Assembly (NCBI GenBank): GCA_964499985.1
Contig: CAZCMX010000007.1
Coordinates: 1 to 54,534 of the forward strand
Length of the DNA: 54,534 bases
Direction: 5' to 3'
From: UBA5734 sp964499985
Lineage (GTDB): Bacteria > Bacillota > Clostridia > Saccharofermentanales > UBA5734
How positions within the stretch are numbered: the first letter of the stretch is position 1; each line of letters opens with the position of its first letter. The position numbers and the translations under genes are program-made. The notes beneath the pieces are model-generated. The model searched no databases, was not told the DNA's origin, and saw only the letters and a list, made by a program, of their open reading frames with translations. This document shows positions 16,245 through 25,386 of the stretch, piece after piece.

Positions 16245-17267
16245 ATGGCTACGATTCGTTCGATCGCAGAAGCGGCCCATGTGTCCCGCGGCACAGTCGA
16301 CAAGGTTCTCAATGACCGGCCAGGGGTCAGTGAGGCTGTGCGGGAGCGTGTCCGCCAGATTGCAGAAGAACTCGGCTATAAGCCCAATCTGGCCGGCAAA
16401 GCCCTCGCCTTTCAGAAAAAAGACATCCGCATTGGCATCCTTGTCCCGAGTGCAGCAGACCCGCTTTTCCTGGAGGTCTTTGACGGGATCCGGCGCGGGA
16501 TTGCCGAATACGCCAACTTTGGCATCCAGTTCGAGGTCATCGAAATGACCCAAAACACAGCAGACCACCAGCTGGTCTGCATCCGGTCGCTGCAGGCCAG
16601 GAAAATATCCGGTCTGGTGATCAGCCCATTCGATGACGAGGCTGTCCGGTCGGCATTGCTGGAGCTGCGGGACCAGGAGATTCCGGTCGTGACCTTCAAT
16701 ACCGACCTGTCTGGCATTGGCCGGCTCTGCTATGTCGGCCAGGATTCGCGGCGCAGTGGCCGGGTGGCGGCTGACCTGATGCGCAAAATCTTGCCTGCGG
16801 GCAGCACCATTGTCTGCATCACCGGACCGTCAGTCTTCAAATCCCTCAGTGACCGTCTGGCGGGATTTAAAGCCCTGATCAGGAACGAATGTCCAGAGCT
16901 GTCCATCGCAGCAGTCCTGCATAATGACAATACCTCGGAATCGGCCTATCAGGTGACCCGGGACTACCTCAAGAGTGGCAAGCCCGCAGATGCCTTCTAT
17001 ATGACCAGTTCCGGCATTGACGGCATGGTCCGGGCGATCCGCCAGTTTGGCCAGCCAGGCACCCCTGTGGTTTGTTTCGACCTGCTCCCTTCGACCCGCC
17101 AGCTCATGCTGGATGGCTGGATTGACTTTTCGATTCTCCAGGAGCCGGAGAAGCAAGGTTATGAACCGATCAAGATCCTGGTCGATTTGCTCTTCTACAA
17201 TCGCAAAGTCACTGAGAAATACCAGTTTACCCGGATCGATATCCGGACCCGGGAAAATATTGACTAA
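16245..17267 (+). CDS. LacI-family regulator with a ribose/xylose-type binding domain
   Basis: 340 aa. HTH ATIRSIAEAAHVSRGTVDKV plus hinge YKPNLAGKALAFQKK, then a Peripla_BP_4-type sensor domain (IRIGILVPSAADPLFLEV, KISGLVISPFDDEAV, VVTFNTDLSGIGRLCYVGQD, FDLLPSTRQLMLDG). The sensor domain resembles sugar-binding proteins of the ABC type rather than the classical LacI core. Start ATG 16245 follows AGGGG. It heads a five-gene run ending at 22673 (spacing 48 bp, overlap of 4 bp, 14 bp and 14 bp), so it probably regulates the sugar-sensing cassette or its transporter. Confidence 0.9.
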   Translation: MATIRSIAEAAHVSRGTVDKVLNDRPGVSEAVRERVRQIAEELGYKPNLAGKALAFQKKDIRIGILVPSAADPLFLEVFDGIRRGIAEYANFGIQFEVIEMTQNTADHQLVCIRSLQARKISGLVISPFDDEAVRSALLELRDQEIPVVTFNTDLSGIGRLCYVGQDSRRSGRVAADLMRKILPAGSTIVCITGPSVFKSLSDRLAGFKALIRNECPELSIAAVLHNDNTSESAYQVTRDYLKSGKPADAFYMTSSGIDGMVRAIRQFGQPGTPVVCFDLLPSTRQLMLDGWIDFSILQEPEKQGYEPIKILVDLLFYNRKVTEKYQFTRIDIRTRENID

Positions 17268-17315
17268 AACCTTCGGTCAGGACAGGAGGACAGGACGATC
17301 CGGCTGCGTGAAATA

Positions 17316-18380
17316 TTGACAAGGCACCTCTACCTGATGGCAGTCTCGGCCATCTTGCTGATATCCCTGCTTGCCCTGCTGGCGATGAATATCTTGCGCC
17401 AGCGTCTGGTTGACCAGGCCCCGCTTCTGGCCCTGGACCGGGAAGCCAGGTATCATTTTGTCCTGGTCGCGGAGCAGACGGACTCACTGTACTGGCAGGA
17501 GGTCTATGCCGGGGCCAGAGCGGCTGCGGCCCAGGTCGATGCTGTCGTTGAACTGGCCGGACCAAAGAGCTTCTCCAGCGACCAGACAGCAGAGCAAATC
17601 CGGATTGCCACCGCTGCCCGGCTCGATGGCATAGCCACCTGTGTGGTGGATACGAACCAGACCACCATCGCGATCGACCAGGCTGTCAAGGCCCAGATTC
17701 CAGTGGTCACCCTGGAGTATGATGCAGAAGAAAGCCTGCGGCAATGCTTTGTCGGGGTCAATAGCTATGACCTGGGACAGACCTTTGGCCGGCTGGTTGC
17801 CGCACAAAATTCAGAGGGCGAGATCGTCATTCTGGTCAGTGAGGATCCCCAGCGGGCCAGCCTGTCAGAAAACCAGATTGTCGCCGGCCTCCAGGACTAT
17901 CTGGGCAATTACCCCAGCTTGACTCTCAATAGCCTGGCCATCAACCGGGACAGTGCCTTTTCGGCTGAGCAGGCGATCCGGGATCTGCTGCTCAAAGACC
18001 AGTCTGCAGTCCGGGCGATTGTCAGTCTCAATGTTGAAGACACCTTGCGCGTGGTTGAAGCGCTGGTTGATGACGGGCGGGCCAGCTCGGTCAATGTGCT
18101 CGGATACCAGGAGAATGCCAATGTCCTGGAATACATCCAAAGTGGCCTGATCCAGGCGGTGATTGCCAGTGACCCCTACCAGATCGGCTATGACAGCATA
18201 CTGGCCCTGGCAGAGATCAAGACCAATAATCGCACCAGCGATTATATTCCTTCCGATCTGGTGACCATCGATGCCAGCAATATCGACAGCTATATCCAGG
18301 CGGTGCGCCAGTCTGATGGCATGGTCGGCCAATCCTCTGCTGCCGGTCAGGCAGACCGTGGTCTGGAGGACGGCCCATGA
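17316..18380 (+). CDS. Membrane-anchored sugar-binding sensor protein (XylFII-like)
   Basis: 354 aa: one uncleaved N-terminal helix (YLMAVSAILLISLLALLAMN) followed by a Peripla_BP_4 domain (YHFVLVAEQTDSLYWQEVYA, LDGIATCVVDTNQTTIAIDQ, IPVVTLEYDAEESL, VNVLGYQENANVLEYIQSGL). There is no lipobox, so it stays anchored by the helix. In Clostridium beijerinckii such a protein (XylFII) binds D-xylose and signals to LytS; the gene order here, directly ahead of a LytS-type kinase with a 4-bp overlap, supports the same role. Ligand identity is not proven. Start is uncertain: TTG 17316 has no SD; an in-frame CTG at 17304 lies closer to AGGACG and AGGAGG. Confidence 0.82.
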   Translation: MTRHLYLMAVSAILLISLLALLAMNILRQRLVDQAPLLALDREARYHFVLVAEQTDSLYWQEVYAGARAAAAQVDAVVELAGPKSFSSDQTAEQIRIATAARLDGIATCVVDTNQTTIAIDQAVKAQIPVVTLEYDAEESLRQCFVGVNSYDLGQTFGRLVAAQNSEGEIVILVSEDPQRASLSENQIVAGLQDYLGNYPSLTLNSLAINRDSAFSAEQAIRDLLLKDQSAVRAIVSLNVEDTLRVVEALVDDGRASSVNVLGYQENANVLEYIQSGLIQAVIASDPYQIGYDSILALAEIKTNNRTSDYIPSDLVTIDASNIDSYIQAVRQSDGMVGQSSAAGQADRGLEDGP

Positions 18381-19960
18381 GCCCTGGCAAACCTTTGAGC
18401 TGGCTGGGCCGGGCCAGGCAGATTCTGGCCCCCAATTCGCTTTTCAAGCGCCTGCTGATCCCTTATCTGTTGACGGGTCTTCTGGTTGGGGCGTCCACAG
18501 TCTACAATATCCTGTCGATCAATATCATCGTTGACCGGCTCAATGCGACCTATGAAAGCAATGCCGCGATTTTTGACCTGGTCCAGACGCTTGGCGAAGT
18601 CCAGACTTATACGAAGAGCTATCTGTCCACCAAAAGTTCAACCGCTCTGGAAAACTACTACCGTGCTTCAGAGCGCCTCAATGAAAAGGCGGCCCTGCTC
18701 AATGACCAGGCCTATGATGCGGTGCCCTTGCTTCTGGAGCGCAATATCCGGCGCATGATCGAAAGCTACAGCCAGGAAACCAGCCTGGCCATCCAGGCCA
18801 AGCGCGGCCGCAATATCGAAGCTTATACGGAACACTATGACTTGGGCTCACAAATCTATACCTATATCATCCAATATGCCGGCCAGCTGAACCAGAACCG
18901 CTTCGAAAGCAATTATTCGCAGTACCAGGTCATGGGACAATTGCTCGACCAGATCCAGCTTCTGGATATCCTGATCCTGGCTCTGATCCTGGCAATCAAT
19001 TTTGTCATCGTCCTGCTCACCGCGCTGCGGATCACCCGGCCGGTGGCCCAGCTGGCACAAAGAGCGGGCCTGGTGGCGGAAGGCAATCTCGCTGTAGCGC
19101 CGATCCAGGTCGACTCCCACGACGAGGTCCAGGTTCTGGCCAGAGCGTTCAATGCCATGATCATCAGCCTGCGGGCCTATGTGACCCAGATCCGCGACAA
19201 CCTGATCCGCGAAACCCAGCAGAAGGAACATGAGCTGGTCATGGAAAATCTGCTCCAGGTGGCTCAGCTGAAAAATCTGCAGGCCCAGATCAATCCGCAT
19301 TTCCTGTTCAATGCCCTCAATACGGGTGCCCAGATGGCCATGCTGGAAGGCGCTGACCGGACAAGCGAATTTGTTGAGCATGTGGCGGATTTCTATCGGT
19401 ATAATATCAAGCTTTTTGACCGGGATGTCACCTTGCGTGAGGAAATCCAGATGGCCAAGGACTACATATATATCCAGAAGGTCAGGTTTGGAGACCGGAT
19501 TGAATACCACGAATCCATCGAACCGGATTGCCTGGATATCCGGATGCCGGGCCTGGTTTTACAGCCCCTGGTGGAAAATGCCCTCAACCACGGCCTCCGG
19601 GATGTCGAGCAGGGCGGTCGAGTGGAGCTGGCTGCCCGGTGCAAGGGGGACCATGTCGAAGTCCTGGTCCATGACAATGGCCGAGGGGTGGAACCCGCCA
19701 AGATCCGCCAGATTCTCGAGGCGAAGTCATTGAATCTCGCTTCGCCCAGCCAGCTGGCAACCTCTGCAACCGAAAGCCAGGCCGGCAATGGGGCCGGCAT
19801 CGCTCTGACCAATGTTGTCGCCCGCCTGCGCCTGTTTTTCCATCGCGAGGATGTCATAGACATCATCAGTGGCCCTGGCATCGTGGGAACGACAGTCAAG
19901 CTGTCTTTGCCCGTACTGGCGGAGCCTGCCTTGGCAGACCGCCAGCCGGATGAGGCCTGA
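18377..19960 (+). CDS. Sensor histidine kinase, LytS/YesM type
   Basis: 527 aa. A membrane helix near residues 30-52, an extracytoplasmic helical region of about 130 residues, a second helix near 195-215, a HAMP domain (RITRPVAQLAQRAGLVAEGN), then the His_kinase domain with the phospho-accepting H308 in QINPHFLFNALN and an HATPase with LVENALNHGL, HDNGRG and GAGIALTNV. This is the family that pairs with AraC-type response regulators for sugar control. Its small outer domain has no obvious ligand pocket, fitting a partner that reads sugar through the anchored binding protein encoded just upstream. ATG 18377 overlaps the upstream stop (ATGA). Confidence 0.92.
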   Translation: MSPGKPLSWLGRARQILAPNSLFKRLLIPYLLTGLLVGASTVYNILSINIIVDRLNATYESNAAIFDLVQTLGEVQTYTKSYLSTKSSTALENYYRASERLNEKAALLNDQAYDAVPLLLERNIRRMIESYSQETSLAIQAKRGRNIEAYTEHYDLGSQIYTYIIQYAGQLNQNRFESNYSQYQVMGQLLDQIQLLDILILALILAINFVIVLLTALRITRPVAQLAQRAGLVAEGNLAVAPIQVDSHDEVQVLARAFNAMIISLRAYVTQIRDNLIRETQQKEHELVMENLLQVAQLKNLQAQINPHFLFNALNTGAQMAMLEGADRTSEFVEHVADFYRYNIKLFDRDVTLREEIQMAKDYIYIQKVRFGDRIEYHESIEPDCLDIRMPGLVLQPLVENALNHGLRDVEQGGRVELAARCKGDHVEVLVHDNGRGVEPAKIRQILEAKSLNLASPSQLATSATESQAGNGAGIALTNVVARLRLFFHREDVIDIISGPGIVGTTVKLSLPVLAEPALADRQPDEA

Positions 19961-19974
19961 AGGAGGACCTGGAC

Positions 19975-21558
19975 TTGTACAAGATACTGTTATCCGATGA
20001 TGAACAAATCGTCCTGGACTCGCTTTCCTATATCATTCGCCAGCAGTATGCCGATGAATGCCAGGTCACGCTGGCGCATACCGGACGGGAAGCCATCACC
20101 CAGGCCGAGCTGATCCATCCGGATCTGGCGATCATGGATATCAATATGCCAGGCATCAATGGCATCGAGGCGATCAAGACCATCCGTGAGCTGTCACCGG
20201 GCACCCAGTTCATTTTACTGACGGCACTGGATAAATTCGATTATGCCAAGCAGGCTGTCAGTCTGGGTGTCCTGGAATATCTGATGAAGCCTTTCAATAA
20301 GAAACGGATCGTCGAAGCGATCGATGCCGCACTGGCCCTGGTGGACGCCCGGCGTCAGAAACGGCTGTCTGAACTGGCGATGCGGGAAAAGCTGGAAAAT
20401 GTCCGTTCCATTCTGGAGACCGGTTTTTTCTATTCGGTCATTTTTGCCGAGGAACAGGAAGATGAAACCCGGCGGTATCTCGAGCTCTTGGATTTGCCAT
20501 CGGCCAATGGGCTGTTCCTGACCCTGGAATTTGGCGACCGCCATCCGGATGGCCTGATGCCGAACCGGATTGGCCAGCATATGCGCCTGAACCGGGATTT
20601 CCATGCCCTGCGGGAAACCATCAAGCTGGCCGCCCCTTGCCTGGTGGGCCCTCTGCTCCTGAACCGGATCGTCATCTTCCTGCCCCTGGAGGCTGAAGGC
20701 GAGGGCAATCCAGTGGTCCAGGGCCAGGTGCTGGCCCGGCAGATCTTTGACCGGGTTGCCAGAGACAGCGGAGCTGAATTGCGCATGGGTGTCAGCAGCC
20801 AGGTGGAATCGACGGCCCAGTTCCACGCTGCCTACCGGGAATCCCTGCTGGCCCTGCAGCAAACCCCGGCCGGCGATATCCGCTATTTCCCGGATCTGCT
20901 GCCGCAGCTTGCATCCGGCAGCAAGGGCTATCTCGGCTGGCTGGAAACCAGCTTCCTCCAGGCGATCCGCCAGGGTGACCCGGAATTGGCCAGCCAATAC
21001 CTGGGGCAATTGTTCTTTCCGGATGGCGGGGCAAAACCACCACCCAGCCTGCCGGATCTGCGCAGCAAAGTTCTGGAATGGCTGATCCTGGCGGCCCGGC
21101 AAAACGAGATGGCCAGGGAAGGGGAGGGCAGTCCGGTCGATTTGGGTCCGGTGCTCCAGGCAACCAGCGTCCAGGAATTGCGCCAGATCACCCAGGACAG
21201 GATCCGCGACCTGGCAACCCAGTTTTCCGGCGTCCGGGGCAGACCGGTCAGCGACATCATTGCAGCGGCAAAAAAAATGATTGACGAGCAATTTGCCGGC
21301 AATTTGTCGCTGGAATCGGTTGCCGAAAGCATATCCCTGAGCCCGCATTATTTCAGCCGGCTCTTTTCCGGACAGGTGGGCAAGACATTCATTGACTACC
21401 TGACTGATTTGCGCATGGCCAAAGCCTGCCAGCTCTTGCGGGAGGGACGATTGTCGATCAAGGAAGTCAGTTCAGCGGTCGGCTATACTGATCCGAACTA
21501 TTTCAGCCGCATATTCAAGAAAATCATCGGCCAGACACCAACCGAATACCGGGGCTGA
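19975..21558 (+). CDS. Response regulator with AraC-type DNA-binding domain (YesN type)
   Basis: 527 aa. N-terminal receiver with acidic pair D8-D9, phosphorylation site D55 (LAIMDINMPGING), Thr in LLTALD and Lys in YLMKPFNKK. A middle region of about 290 residues is of unknown fold. The C-terminal 100 residues form two HTH motifs of the AraC family (NLSLESVAESISLSPHYFSR and IKEVSSAVGYTDPNYFSRIF, ending GQTPTEYR). The start is TTG at 19975 with AGGAGG 8 nt upstream; the receiver begins immediately, so no longer start is needed. It should activate sugar uptake genes when phosphorylated by the adjacent kinase. Confidence 0.92.
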   Translation: MYKILLSDDEQIVLDSLSYIIRQQYADECQVTLAHTGREAITQAELIHPDLAIMDINMPGINGIEAIKTIRELSPGTQFILLTALDKFDYAKQAVSLGVLEYLMKPFNKKRIVEAIDAALALVDARRQKRLSELAMREKLENVRSILETGFFYSVIFAEEQEDETRRYLELLDLPSANGLFLTLEFGDRHPDGLMPNRIGQHMRLNRDFHALRETIKLAAPCLVGPLLLNRIVIFLPLEAEGEGNPVVQGQVLARQIFDRVARDSGAELRMGVSSQVESTAQFHAAYRESLLALQQTPAGDIRYFPDLLPQLASGSKGYLGWLETSFLQAIRQGDPELASQYLGQLFFPDGGAKPPPSLPDLRSKVLEWLILAARQNEMAREGEGSPVDLGPVLQATSVQELRQITQDRIRDLATQFSGVRGRPVSDIIAAAKKMIDEQFAGNLSLESVAESISLSPHYFSRLFSGQVGKTFIDYLTDLRMAKACQLLREGRLSIKEVSSAVGYTDPNYFSRIFKKIIGQTPTEYRG

Positions 21559-21572
21559 AAGGGAGGCCAGGC

Positions 21573-22673
21573 ATGAATCGGACCCGTCATGGACAGCTGA
21601 ATCCACCCCGTCTGGGCTTCCACTTGCTGATTGCCCTGCTCCTGCTCCTGCTGCTGGTGCCGAACCTGGCGGCCTGCCAGTCGGAGCAGCAAACCCGCCC
21701 AACCACGGTCGCAGGCACCGACACCAAGCCAGTGATCGGATTTGCCATGGACACCCTGGTGATCGAACGCTGGGAAAGTGACCGCAACATTTTCGTTTCT
21801 GCTGTCAATGACCTGGGGGGCGAAGTGATTGTCCAGAATGCCAATGGCAGCAGTGAAGAACAGGAAAACCAGATCCGCTACCTGATCAAAAAAGCGGTGG
21901 ATGTCCTGGTGATTGTGGCGATTGATGAAACGGCACTGGACGATGAAATCCGCCTGGCCAAAGAGCGGGGGATCCGGGTGATCGCCTATGATCGCCTGAT
22001 CCGCCAGACCGGACTGGATTTCTACATTTCATTCGACAGCACAGCGGTTGGCGAACTCATGGCCCAGGCCTTGGTCAGGAGTCAGCCGGAGGGCCGGTAT
22101 ATCCTGATGAATGGCTCCGCTGAGGACTGGAATTCCGCCCTGATCCGCAAGGGCATCGACACCGTCTTTGCCAGGCAGCCCAGCCATACCGTGATCCGGG
22201 AGCTGTCGGCAAACAATTGGAGCGCCGATGATGCCTTTGCCCAATTCCGCCAGATCCTCGATGCCCGGGTCGAATTCGATGGCATCATCTGTGGCAATGA
22301 TGCCCTGGCCGGGGCAGCCGTCCGGGCCCTGGCCCTGTATCGACTGGGCGGTGATATCGCCGTGACCGGCCAGGATGCAGACCTCGATGCTTGCCAGCGG
22401 ATCGTCGAAGGGACTCAGCTGATGACGGTCTACAAGCCGATCGGCACCCTGGCGAAGGCCGCAGCCACTGCCGCCATGGACCTGGCCAGAGGCGACTCCC
22501 CTCAGGCAAACGATTCGATCGATGTCAATGGGGTTCTGATCCCCTATGCCCGGCTGGCACCGGTTGCCGTCGACCGGAATAATCTGGACGATGTGATCAT
22601 TGCTGGCGGCTTTCACAGCCAGAAGGATGTCTACCGCAATATCCCGCCTGATCAATGGCCTGGCCAGGGCTGA
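21573..22673 (+). CDS. xylF: D-xylose-type ABC transporter substrate-binding lipoprotein
   Basis: 366 aa. Signal peptide with lipobox ending at C35 (NLAAC), then the mature domain. Features matching XylF are IGFAMDTLVIERWESDR, EVIVQNANGSSEEQENQIRY, RVIAYDRLIRQTGLDFYISF, GQDADLDACQRIVEGTQLMT, VYKPI and a C-terminal DVYRNIPP. XylF delivers D-xylose to XylGH. However, no ATPase or permease gene follows; the next gene is a TSUP permease. Start ATG 21573 follows GGGAGG. It is the last gene of the sensor operon; a GGACC...GGTCC hairpin without T-run lies at 22677-22709. Assignment to xylose rather than another pentose or galactose is by family resemblance. Confidence 0.87.
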   Translation: MNRTRHGQLNPPRLGFHLLIALLLLLLLVPNLAACQSEQQTRPTTVAGTDTKPVIGFAMDTLVIERWESDRNIFVSAVNDLGGEVIVQNANGSSEEQENQIRYLIKKAVDVLVIVAIDETALDDEIRLAKERGIRVIAYDRLIRQTGLDFYISFDSTAVGELMAQALVRSQPEGRYILMNGSAEDWNSALIRKGIDTVFARQPSHTVIRELSANNWSADDAFAQFRQILDARVEFDGIICGNDALAGAAVRALALYRLGGDIAVTGQDADLDACQRIVEGTQLMTVYKPIGTLAKAAATAAMDLARGDSPQANDSIDVNGVLIPYARLAPVAVDRNNLDDVIIAGGFHSQKDVYRNIPPDQWPGQG

Positions 22674-22699
22674 TCCGGACCTTCCGCAAGAATCTGGAA

Positions 22700-22728
22700 T
22701 TGCCGGTCCTCTCTATGACTGATAACAT
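22700..22728 (+). promoter_or_regulatory. Possible promoter of the TSUP gene
   Basis: TTGCCG (22700-22705) and TAACAT (22723-22728) with 17-bp spacing, 37 bp before the ATG. Each hexamer matches four or five consensus bases. Confidence 0.4.
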
Positions 22729-22764
22729 GGAAGGAATTGCAGGAAAGTTTCAGAGGACTCATTC

Positions 22765-23523
22765 ATGGATATCCCAGGTGTTTTCCAGGCTCTCAGCCAG
22801 TGGCAGATCCTTGCCGGCCTGATCGTTGCCGTGATGATCGGGATCGGCAAGACCGGTATTGGTGGCATTGTCTTGCTCGCGATCCCGATCCTGGCCAGTG
22901 CCTTCGGCGCAATCGAATCGACAGGCCTGATGCTCGCCATGTTCTTGATTGGCGACTTGTTTGCCGTCAAGGCCTATGCCAGACATGGCCAATGGAGTGA
23001 AATCAGAAAATTGCTGCCGCCTGCCCTGGCAGGACTGGCTCTGGGCAGCCTGGTCGGCCGTTATATCAATGACCAGCAGTTCAAATACCTGGTCGCCGGC
23101 ATCGTCCTGGTCTGTCTGCTGGCGATGGTCTGGCAGGAAGCCAAGGGTGACCGGCTCAAGGTCCCCGATGCCCGCTGGTTTGTCATCCTGATTGGGGTGC
23201 TGTCCGGCTTTGCCACCATGATCGGCAATGCGGCCGGCCCCATTTTCGCCATCTATCTGCTGGCCATTCGCCTGAGCAAGCAAAACTACCTGGGAACGAG
23301 CGCCTGGTTCTTCCTGATCATCAATCTGGTCAAATTGCCGCTGCAGATTTTTGTCTGGCATAATATCACTTGGACAACAGCACTTTTCGCGGTCGCGGCA
23401 TTGCCGGCCATTTTCATCGGAACCCGGATCGGGATCTGGGTGATCCGCAAGCTGCCGGAAAAGGCTTTCCGCTATATGGTCATTGCCATGACTGCGGTCG
23501 TGGCCGTCCGGATGTTCTTCTGA
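22765..23523 (+). CDS. Sulfite exporter TauE/SafE (TSUP) family permease
   Basis: 252 aa with about eight helices and the two repeated family motifs: first half IGIGKTGIGGIVLLAIPIL, second half GVLSGFATMIGNAAGPIFAI. TSUP proteins move small anions (sulfite, sulfoacetate, thiosulfate, carboxylates) but the substrate is rarely predictable. Start ATG 22765 has AGAGGA upstream. The gene appears monocistronic, between the sensor cassette and a terminator shared with the converging fructose operon. Confidence 0.87.
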   Translation: MDIPGVFQALSQWQILAGLIVAVMIGIGKTGIGGIVLLAIPILASAFGAIESTGLMLAMFLIGDLFAVKAYARHGQWSEIRKLLPPALAGLALGSLVGRYINDQQFKYLVAGIVLVCLLAMVWQEAKGDRLKVPDARWFVILIGVLSGFATMIGNAAGPIFAIYLLAIRLSKQNYLGTSAWFFLIINLVKLPLQIFVWHNITWTTALFAVAALPAIFIGTRIGIWVIRKLPEKAFRYMVIAMTAVVAVRMFF

Positions 23524-23552
23524 AATCAAGTCCAGAGCCGATCCCCGCGAGA

Positions 23553-23606
23553 TGAAAGACCGCCTCGCCGGTAGATTGACATCTACCTTTGAGACGGTCT
23601 CTTTGG
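23553..23606. terminator. Bidirectional terminator between the TSUP gene and the fru-ptsH operon
   Basis: A long imperfect hairpin: outer AAAGACCG...CGGTCTCTTT and CCTC/GAG arms, inner perfect stem GGTAGAT-TGAC-ATCTACC. A-rich and T-rich flanks allow use on both strands. Confidence 0.65.
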
Positions 23607-23653
23607 GCTTGAAAATCAGGGCTCAGGTCCGGGCGTCTGGGGCCAGGGAAAAC

Positions 23654-23905
23654 TCAGCCAGCGAAGAACGTCTTGAGTTTCTCGGTCGCTTCCACTTCAT
23701 CTGCTCCTTCGACCTGGACGGTCAATGCGGTACCGTGTGTTGCGCCCAGCGACATGATGCCGAGAATGCTCTTGGGATTGACATGGCTGTCATCCTTGAT
23801 CAAGGTGATGTCACTTTTGATGGTCATGCAGACCTTGACCAGCTCAGTGGCTGGACGGGCATGCAGGCCTTCTTTGAAAGGAACAGTGACTTGGATGGTT
23901 TGCAT
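23654..23905 (-). CDS. ptsH: Phosphocarrier protein HPr
   Basis: 83 aa. HPr carries phosphate from enzyme I to EIIA proteins. H15 in GLHARPATELV is the phosphorylation site and S46 (NPKSILGIMSLG) is the regulatory serine used by HPr kinase in Gram-positive catabolite repression. Start ATG 23905 follows GAGGAGA; a longer frame to 23953 has no support. It is the last gene of the fructose operon, 71 bp after the EIIBC stop, while ptsI is divergent at 27968, so ptsH and ptsI are not in the usual joint operon. A second HPr-like gene (43539) lacks His15, so this is the only functional carrier in the window. Confidence 0.95.
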   Translation of the reverse strand: MQTIQVTVPFKEGLHARPATELVKVCMTIKSDITLIKDDSHVNPKSILGIMSLGATHGTALTVQVEGADEVEATEKLKTFFAG

Positions 23906-23976
23906 GGTACGTATCTCCTCATCATGAATCGTGAATGTGCCGGCCAGATCCAATCCAATTATAGCAGATCTGGATC

Positions 23977-25338
23977 TCAGGCCACATTTTTCTTGAGTGT
24001 GCCGATCAACAGCGCAGTCACCACCGTGCCGACCACGATCGATACCAGGTACATCGGGATATTGGTGACGGCGAAAAAGACGAAGACGCCGCCATGGGGA
24101 ACGCTTAAAGTGGCGTTGAAGAGCATGGAAAGGGCGCCAGTCACGGCAGAACCTGCCATGATCGAGGGAATGACACGCAGCGGGTCAGCCGCGGCAAACG
24201 GGATGGCACCTTCGGTGATGAAGGAGGCACCGAGGACCCAGGCTGCTTTGCCGGATTCTTTTTCGAATTCCGTAAATTTGTTTTTGAACAGGATGGTGGC
24301 CAGGGCCAGGCCGAGTGGCGGGGTCATGCCGGCAGCCATGACGGCAGCCATGACAGCGGAGCCTTGGCCGGCAGCGAGAGTGCCCGTCGCAAAGGCATAG
24401 GCCGCCTTGTTGACCGGACCGCCCATGTCAAAGGCCATCATCAGACCGACAACCAGACCGAGGATGATGGCATTGGTGCCAGACAGCCCATTGAGGAAAT
24501 TGGTCATGCCGGCATTCAGGGCGGCGACAGGCGTGCCGAGGACATAGAACATCAGGAGGCCAACGATCAGGGCGCCGAGGACCGGGATGATCAGGACCGG
24601 CATGATGCCCTGGAGGGATTTGGGCAGCTTGATGTATTTCTTGATCCCCAGGACCACATAACCAGCCAGGAAGCCAGCGACGAGGCCGCCGAGGAAGCCG
24701 GCATTGAGCTGGATGGCGACTGAGCCGCCGATCATGCCGACAGCCAGGCCGGGACGGTCAGCGATCGAATAGGCAATATAGCCGGCCAGGATCGGCACGA
24801 GGAAGGAGAAAGCGCCGCTGCCACCGATTTTCATCAGGTAGCCGGACAGGGAGTTGCGAAGCTCCGTGCCACCGACCAGCCAGCTCAGGGCGATGATGAT
24901 ACCGCCGGCGACAACGAACGGAATCATGAACGACACACCATTCATCAGGTGCTTGTAGACTCCGGTGCGGTTGGCGGCCCGCTGTTCCTTGATTGCACTG
25001 ACCTGGTCAGCGAGATTGGTGGAAGCCGTGCCATAGACCGGTGCGGCAAGGGCTCTTTCGATCAGGCCATTGGCGTCCTTCAGGGCATCGGAAACACCGA
25101 CCATGAGGACCTTCTTACCACCGAAACGCTCCATCGGAACGGTGGTGTCGCAGGCCAGGATGATGGCGTCTGCGGCTTTGATTTCATCGGCGGTCAGTTC
25201 GTTTTCGACACCGACTGAACCGCGGGTCTCAACTTTAGCATCATACCCCTTTTTTTGGGCTGCATCAGCGATCGCTTCTGCGGCCATGTAGGTGTGGGCG
25301 ATACCAGTCGGACAGGCTGTGACTGCTAGGATTTTCAT
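23977..25338 (-). CDS. fruA: PTS fructose transporter EIIBC
   Basis: 453 aa. The EIIB-fructose domain comes first, with the phosphocysteine at residue 9 (LAVTACPTGIAHT) and VETRGSVGVEN; a linker leads to the EIIC domain from about residue 130 (HLMNGVSFMIPFVVAGG) with eight to ten helices, PGLAVGMIGG, GFLGGLVAGFLAG and DMGGPVNKAAYAFA, and ends GTLKKNVA. No EIIA domain is fused; EIIA is encoded separately at the start of the operon. It imports fructose as fructose-1-phosphate. ATG 25338 is chosen over GTG 25344 because GAGGAGG leaves only 1 nt before the GTG. Confidence 0.95.
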   Translation of the reverse strand: MKILAVTACPTGIAHTYMAAEAIADAAQKKGYDAKVETRGSVGVENELTADEIKAADAIILACDTTVPMERFGGKKVLMVGVSDALKDANGLIERALAAPVYGTASTNLADQVSAIKEQRAANRTGVYKHLMNGVSFMIPFVVAGGIIIALSWLVGGTELRNSLSGYLMKIGGSGAFSFLVPILAGYIAYSIADRPGLAVGMIGGSVAIQLNAGFLGGLVAGFLAGYVVLGIKKYIKLPKSLQGIMPVLIIPVLGALIVGLLMFYVLGTPVAALNAGMTNFLNGLSGTNAIILGLVVGLMMAFDMGGPVNKAAYAFATGTLAAGQGSAVMAAVMAAGMTPPLGLALATILFKNKFTEFEKESGKAAWVLGASFITEGAIPFAAADPLRVIPSIMAGSAVTGALSMLFNATLSVPHGGVFVFFAVTNIPMYLVSIVVGTVVTALLIGTLKKNVA

Positions 25339-25386
25339 GAACACGCCTCCTCAAGAAATTAGTTATAACAAGCCTGCTGCGGCTTA

